Shown piece by piece: positions 31,224-64,000 of a DNA stretch of 64,000 bases (position 1 is its first letter; every line of letters begins with the position of its first letter). The DNA comes from Piezodorus guildinii. Taxonomy: Eukaryota; Arthropoda; Insecta; Hemiptera; Pentatomidae. Made by a program: the position numbers and the translations under genes. The notes under the pieces were generated by a model, which saw only the letters and a list, made by a program, of their open reading frames with translations, was not told the origin of the DNA and searched no databases. Where the stretch lies: positions 118,194,977 to 118,258,976 of the forward strand of contig CM041298.1 of assembly GCA_023052935.1 (NCBI GenBank). Reading direction: 5' to 3'.

Positions 31224-31988
31224 ATGTCTATACTTTCTTTGGATTCTATGTGGGTGACATTTTGGGTGAAAATTCAGAAAAAAATAGGAACAGAAAATAG
31301 CTCAAAAATTAATGCATTGCAAGTCCCGCCCAACCTCAACCCTACAGAAAAATCTACCAGTAATGCCAAAGCCACCCCCACAGACCGTTTTTCTAAACGA
31401 GAAAATGCAATAGTTTTACAAACACTTTCCGGTATAAAGCAAAAAGAGTATGTTTTCAAAATCGCAGCCCTAATAGACCCAAAATACATTCGTTATACTT
31501 CTAGAATTTCAAACTCTCGATTTCGCATTCATTTTAGTAGCAAAGATGCAGTGGATCGCCTTTTGAACAATCAAAGGTTAGGCCTCAGACATGTACTTAG
31601 TTTTCGACGGCAAGTCTACATCCGACCTGAGGACCTCAGTAAGCTTCCATCATCTCTACTAAATGAGCAAGACAATGTTTGTTACCGAATTTTTCTTGCT
31701 GAAGATATTTTAACCTGTTTCATATGTAAACAACCTGGTCACGTATCTACTGATTGCCCTGAGAGTGAAAGAGACAATAATATTCAAGAACATCAAAGTA
31801 GTGAAAATAGATTCGATAATGTAAGTCCCAACCTAAACAATAATAGTAAAGAAATAAATGCCAACCATTCCCTATTAGATACACCTAACCATTCGATACC
31901 CAATAGTGTAACAGTACAGCCAACCCTAACCGGTTGCCATGACAACACTTCAACAACCATAGCCGGAATCAAAGAAGACAAACCATAG
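31224..31988 (+). CDS. LINE ORF1 / gag-like protein with CCHC zinc knuckle
   Basis: An intact 254-codon frame with no stop. The middle (IRYTSRISNSRFRIHFSSKD and VDRLLNNQRLGLRHVLSFRR) resembles the RNA-binding part of ORF1 proteins of Jockey/I-type LINEs. Residues 176-189 form a CCHC knuckle, CFICKQPGHVSTDC. The C-terminal third is Asn/Ser/Thr-rich. A shifted continuation (KRCHLSPPPSS and onward) runs to about 32240. No ORF2 follows, so it is a stranded ORF1. Element-encoded rather than a host gene, though a domesticated origin cannot be excluded. Confidence 0.7.
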   Translation: MSILSLDSMWVTFWVKIQKKIGTENSSKINALQVPPNLNPTEKSTSNAKATPTDRFSKRENAIVLQTLSGIKQKEYVFKIAALIDPKYIRYTSRISNSRFRIHFSSKDAVDRLLNNQRLGLRHVLSFRRQVYIRPEDLSKLPSSLLNEQDNVCYRIFLAEDILTCFICKQPGHVSTDCPESERDNNIQEHQSSENRFDNVSPNLNNNSKEINANHSLLDTPNHSIPNSVTVQPTLTGCHDNTSTTIAGIKEDKP

Positions 31989-32460
31989 CAAGGCCAACCA
32001 GGTAATTTATAGCAAAAATATTGAAAATAAACTCTTCAAAGATACGGCTTTAAATGTGGACAACAATTTAATAGTACTACCGACGTCTTTTTCAGGCGTC
32101 AAACGATGCCACTTAAGTCCTCCTCCTTCATCTATACCCACCATAGAACTTAGCTTAACATTAGATTCCCAAGAAGAAGGTGAAAACATAATGAATTTCG
32201 CAGATTTTCCCTCCAATGACATCTACCCAATCTGTTCATAAAAAACCTAAAAAAAAAAGATACTAATTACATTGTAAATCTTGAGGAAGCCTTAAGTCTA
32301 TAGAGAAAAATCAAAATCCCCCCATCTTGTTCAATGATATGGTAAAACTTATCGAAATGTCCTCGAAATCTAATAATTTGGGTGAATTGTAAAAAAAATT
32401 CATATATATACATAAAAATGTCATATATTACACATATTGCTTGCGATGACCTCAAAATCG
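31989..32460 (+). pseudogene. Shifted C-terminal part of the ORF1 and its flank
   Basis: A second frame (32056-32241) continues with GVKRCHLSPPPSSIP and NFADFPSNDI, which suits the hydrophilic end of a LINE ORF1. A one-base change would separate it from the upstream frame. Confidence 0.45.
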
Positions 32461-32462
32461 AA

Positions 32463-32548
32463 AAATCTGGTGTGGGAAACACACGACTTTCACTTACCTC
32501 CGTTTTTAAAAACCAATGAAAGAATTTAAAAGTACAGTTAGAGATAAA
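32463..32548 (-). repeat. Family R terminal fragment
   Basis: AATCTGGTGTGGGAAACACA to GTACAGTTAGAGATAAAA: only the first 85 bases, repeated at once by the next copy, so two copies lie head to tail. Confidence 0.75.
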
Positions 32549-33442
32549 AAAATCTGGTGCGGGCAACACACGACTTTCACTTACCTCGATTTTTAAAATC
32601 AATGAAAGAATTTTCAAATACAGTTAGAGATAAAAGAAAGTGATACAATTAAGGAATTAATTAAATTGAATTTCTATAGAAACATGTGTTTTATTAAAAA
32701 ATCTATTATATTATTATCTAAAATAATCACTTAGTTTTATCTTCTTTTCATCACTCTCTATTAACTTTTAAAAGCTTGAGTATAAGATAATATTTTTTCT
32801 AAAATCTTTAGCTTTCCAACGGTATATCATACATGTATATTACTGCTCTTATGTTCAAAAACGAAAAATTGCATTAAAAAAATATTTTTTCTGTTTTATC
32901 CTTTAGTTGGGTATCGAATTTATTCAATTTATATATTTACCTATTTTTCATCAGTGGTAACAAGTTAATATAGTTATTTTTATAGAATCAACAAAATTAA
33001 AGGTACTTTAGGGAAAGAAAATTTAAAATATTGGCATTTAAGCCCTGTCAGACCATTTAAATCCGAATGAAACCTAAATTATATTAAAGCCCCTTAAATT
33101 TTACATCGATATAGCGAGTTTAATCATAATCGTCAGAACCGTTTTCGATAAAATCGAAAAAAGGTGCAAAATGCATAGTTTAAAGTGGCTCTTCTGGTTA
33201 GCCCATTTTGATGAAAAAGGTTTTGTAACGTCTCAGGCGTATATTTGTCTTAAATATGAAATTTCAGTTTCATAGGACTTACCGTTTCCACCCGGGAGTT
33301 ACCACACACACAGAGACCTTTTTGAGGGACTTGGTTATTTGGACTCAGGGACCCTAAATGTGTATTTCCGTTGAAAACTGGAATTCGAAAATTTTCACGA
33401 TCGCAATACTTTCCCTTACTATATATAGTAAGTGAAAGTAAA
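32549..33442 (-). repeat. Family R, near full-length copy
   Basis: From CTGGTGCGGGCAACACACGA to ACTATATATAGTAAGTGAAA with all blocks in minus order. Confidence 0.85.
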
Positions 33443-33469
33443 AAGTAACCAGTTACACTTACACTTACT

Positions 33470-34300
33470 CAAAAAAAGTTTCCATACAGCATGCTATTAA
33501 TTTGAAGGGCTATTTATTTTCAACTTAACGATTTCCCAATGTACTAATATTAGATAATAAAATAGATTTATTTATTTTTATTTCAACATTAATATCAAAC
33601 GAGACAGACTGTCATTTGTTAATGATAGATCAATAAAGTTTCCATACACTTTCATTATTAATCCTATTTTTTGTAATATGACCGCCTTCCTAGTGTCATC
33701 TATATAAATCTTAGCTCTATCCTCAGCTCTTACTTCAGTATTAGCTTTACTTATGCCCGGGATACTGATTTCTTTTCAATATCCACATTTATCGTAGTTG
33801 GTTACCAAAGGCAGAGCTCATCTCTTGGAAAACTTCCACATCTATAGAATAAATCACATGCTACTGTATAGCATGTACTAAAAAGACATATACGGTTAAA
33901 ATCTTTGAAGGATATACCACATACTGGAAGATCTAGGAAACTGGAGAATAACTACAGCTATACTTGCTGATGTCCATGCAAATCCTCACACTACCGCTAC
34001 CTCAATGACCATCAGGATAATAGAGACTATCGGATTCAAGTCCTCCCAGAAACCGTCAGAAAAATTATAATAAGGGAAGGATAAAATGACCGAGTTGCAA
34101 GAAGAAAGCCCTTCCTATGTATGACAAACCGCTTGAAGCGGCTGCAAACCCAAAAATTTCTAGGAAAGAGTCATATTCTCTGAAGAATCAAAATTTAATA
34201 TTTTTGGGACACAGGGAAGGTCGAAAGTTTCAAATTTCTCTAATAACTTTATTTGCATTTAACAAATTATATTTTGGTGTATGGAAACTTTTTTGAATGA
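33470..34300 (+). mobile_element. Tc1-like transposon remnant
   Basis: Ends CAAAAAAAGTTTCCATACA and TGTATGGAAACTTTTTTGA are inverted. Inside, across frame breaks, the plus strand holds TGRPRKLENN, then KRVIFSEESKFNIFGTQG, which is the [IV]-F-S-[DE]-E-S-x-F-x-x-F-G motif of Tc1 transposases with the catalytic Asp replaced by Glu/decayed. Inactive. Confidence 0.75.
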
Positions 34301-34932
34301 TTGTATCTTGGTGTACCGATATAGAGTTCTGGTCTCTTCCTGAATGCTTTTTTAGTTTTCTCCTTTAGTTGAATATCAAATTCGTTCAACTTAAATATTT
34401 ACCTGTTTTTTTATCAATGGTATAAGATGATATGGTTATTTTTTATAGAATATACAAAATTAAAGGTACTTTAGAGGAAGAAAATTTAAAATATCTGCAT
34501 TTAAGCCCCATCAGACTATTTCAATCAGAATAAAACCTACATGATATTAAAGCCCATTAAATTTTACATCTATATAGTGAGTTTAACCAAAATTGTTAAG
34601 AGTTTTTTTTGAGAAAATCGTAAAAAGGTGCTAAATGCACGGAATAAAGTACGACTTCTGGTCAGCCGATTATAGTGAAAAAGTTGCTGTAACATCTCGA
34701 GCGTATAGTAGTCTTAAATATGAAATTTCACTTTCATAGGACTTTTCATTTACACGTTGGACTTACCCTCCCCCCCCCACACACACAGACCTTTTTGTGG
34801 GACTAAGTCATTTGGACTCAGAGGACCCTAAAACGTGTATTTCAATTGAGAACTGCAATTTGAAAATTTTCACGATCGCAATACTTTCTCTCACTATATA
34901 TTCCATATATAGGTGAGTGAAAGGTAAAAGTA
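34300..34932 (-). repeat. Family R copy, truncated
   Basis: Begins within the TTTTCTCCTTTAGTTG block and runs to the 5' end CTATATATTCCATATATAGG (the alternative end palindrome). A C-run (34769-34778) precedes the (CA)n. Confidence 0.75.
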
Positions 34933-34934
34933 AA

Positions 34935-35060
34935 TATAATCATTGTGCCTGATTGTGAAGAACCCATACCTGAGAGTAAATAAATTTTAATTGAGAAAAT
35001 ATTATTTTAATTTTTTTTTCATAAGGAATATTTAAAAAAATAGTATATTACAATATGGTT
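34935..35060 (+). mobile_element. Decayed LTR end, same family as 55.1-57.6 kb
   Basis: GTGCCTGATTGTGAAGAACC and TTTTAATTGAGAAAATATTA match the last 120 bases of the LTRs at 55.5 and 57.5 kb with many changes. Confidence 0.6.
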
Positions 35061-35259
35061 CAGAGTTAATAACCTGAATGGACTACAAATTTGTAGTGGA
35101 TCCTAGCAGGATGATATTGAATTGGAATCTGGGTCTGACTTAACTGTCATAGTTAATGAATGAATAATACTGACAAATCAATAACAATTTTTTTTATTGA
35201 AAAATATTTAATTAAAGAATCAGCATTTATAATAATATTTATAAAAATTGTATAAGTAC

Positions 35260-35265
35260 TTTATT
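35260..35265 (-). terminator. Poly(A) signal AATAAA downstream of gene A terminal exon b
   Basis: AATAAA on the minus strand about 135 bases after the exon b stop codon. A second AATAAA is at 35193-35198. The positions suit 3' end formation for exon b, and possibly for read-through transcripts that stop in exon a. Confidence 0.5.
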
Positions 35266-35399
35266 ATATTTGAAAACAGAAATTAAGTAACTAGTCAGAA
35301 GAGAAATCAATGAGACCAGATGAAAAGTAATCTATTCCTTGCGGTCGAAAATTCCATACTTCTCAATTTATCACAGCCGAGATATATGTTATCAAATAA

Positions 35400-63918
<28,519 letters not shown>

Positions 63919-64000
63919 CTACCAACCGAATAGAACAAATAATAATTAAAAAATAATAAGATAAGAACTCTTAAAAGATCATTATTACTATAACCTACCT

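Overview
This is a window of AT-rich nuclear DNA from an animal, most likely an insect (the order cannot be fixed from sequence alone). Introns, GT-AG splice sites, mariner/Tc1 transposons, several LINE clades, tRNA-derived SINEs, Penelope-like repeats and long (TA)n/(CA)n tracts all point that way. Almost no long open reading frame belongs to a host gene. The host genes had to be read as small exons on the minus strand.

Two ABC transporters of subfamily C (MRP1 type) lie head to tail on the minus strand. Gene A (right, about 63.9 to 35.4 kb) enters from beyond the right edge. It contributes the linker after NBD1, the whole second transmembrane domain and the whole of NBD2, in 13 shared exons plus two different terminal exons, at 36.1 and 35.4 kb. 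All splice phases agree, and Walker A, signature, Walker B and H-loop are intact. Gene B (left, 13.1 kb to the left edge) starts with a 16-codon first exon. It then gives TMD0, the L0 linker and the first helix region of TMD1 in six more exons, and runs off the left edge. About 22 kb of transposon-rich DNA separates gene A's last exon from gene B's start codon.

The rest is mobile and repetitive DNA. A roughly 0.9-kb non-coding repeat family (called family R here) is present as at least a dozen full, nested or partial copies in both orientations. A block at 13.8-16.4 kb combines a near-perfect palindrome around a (TA)n core with about 35 copies of a 31-bp minisatellite, just upstream of gene B. 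Other elements are a deleted mariner (17.1 kb), a second mariner split by a LINE (36.3-38.7 kb), a Tc1-like remnant (33.5 kb), a fairly complete LINE (39.6-42.0 kb), and a non-autonomous LTR retrotransposon with near-identical LTRs (55.1-57.6 kb). An 8.8-kb intron of gene A is built almost wholly from nested elements. Penelope-like repeats carry hammerhead-ribozyme-like cores.

The likely host function is ATP-driven export of conjugates and drugs. The two paralogs are a tandem array, and the duplicated terminal exon may give gene A two C-termini.
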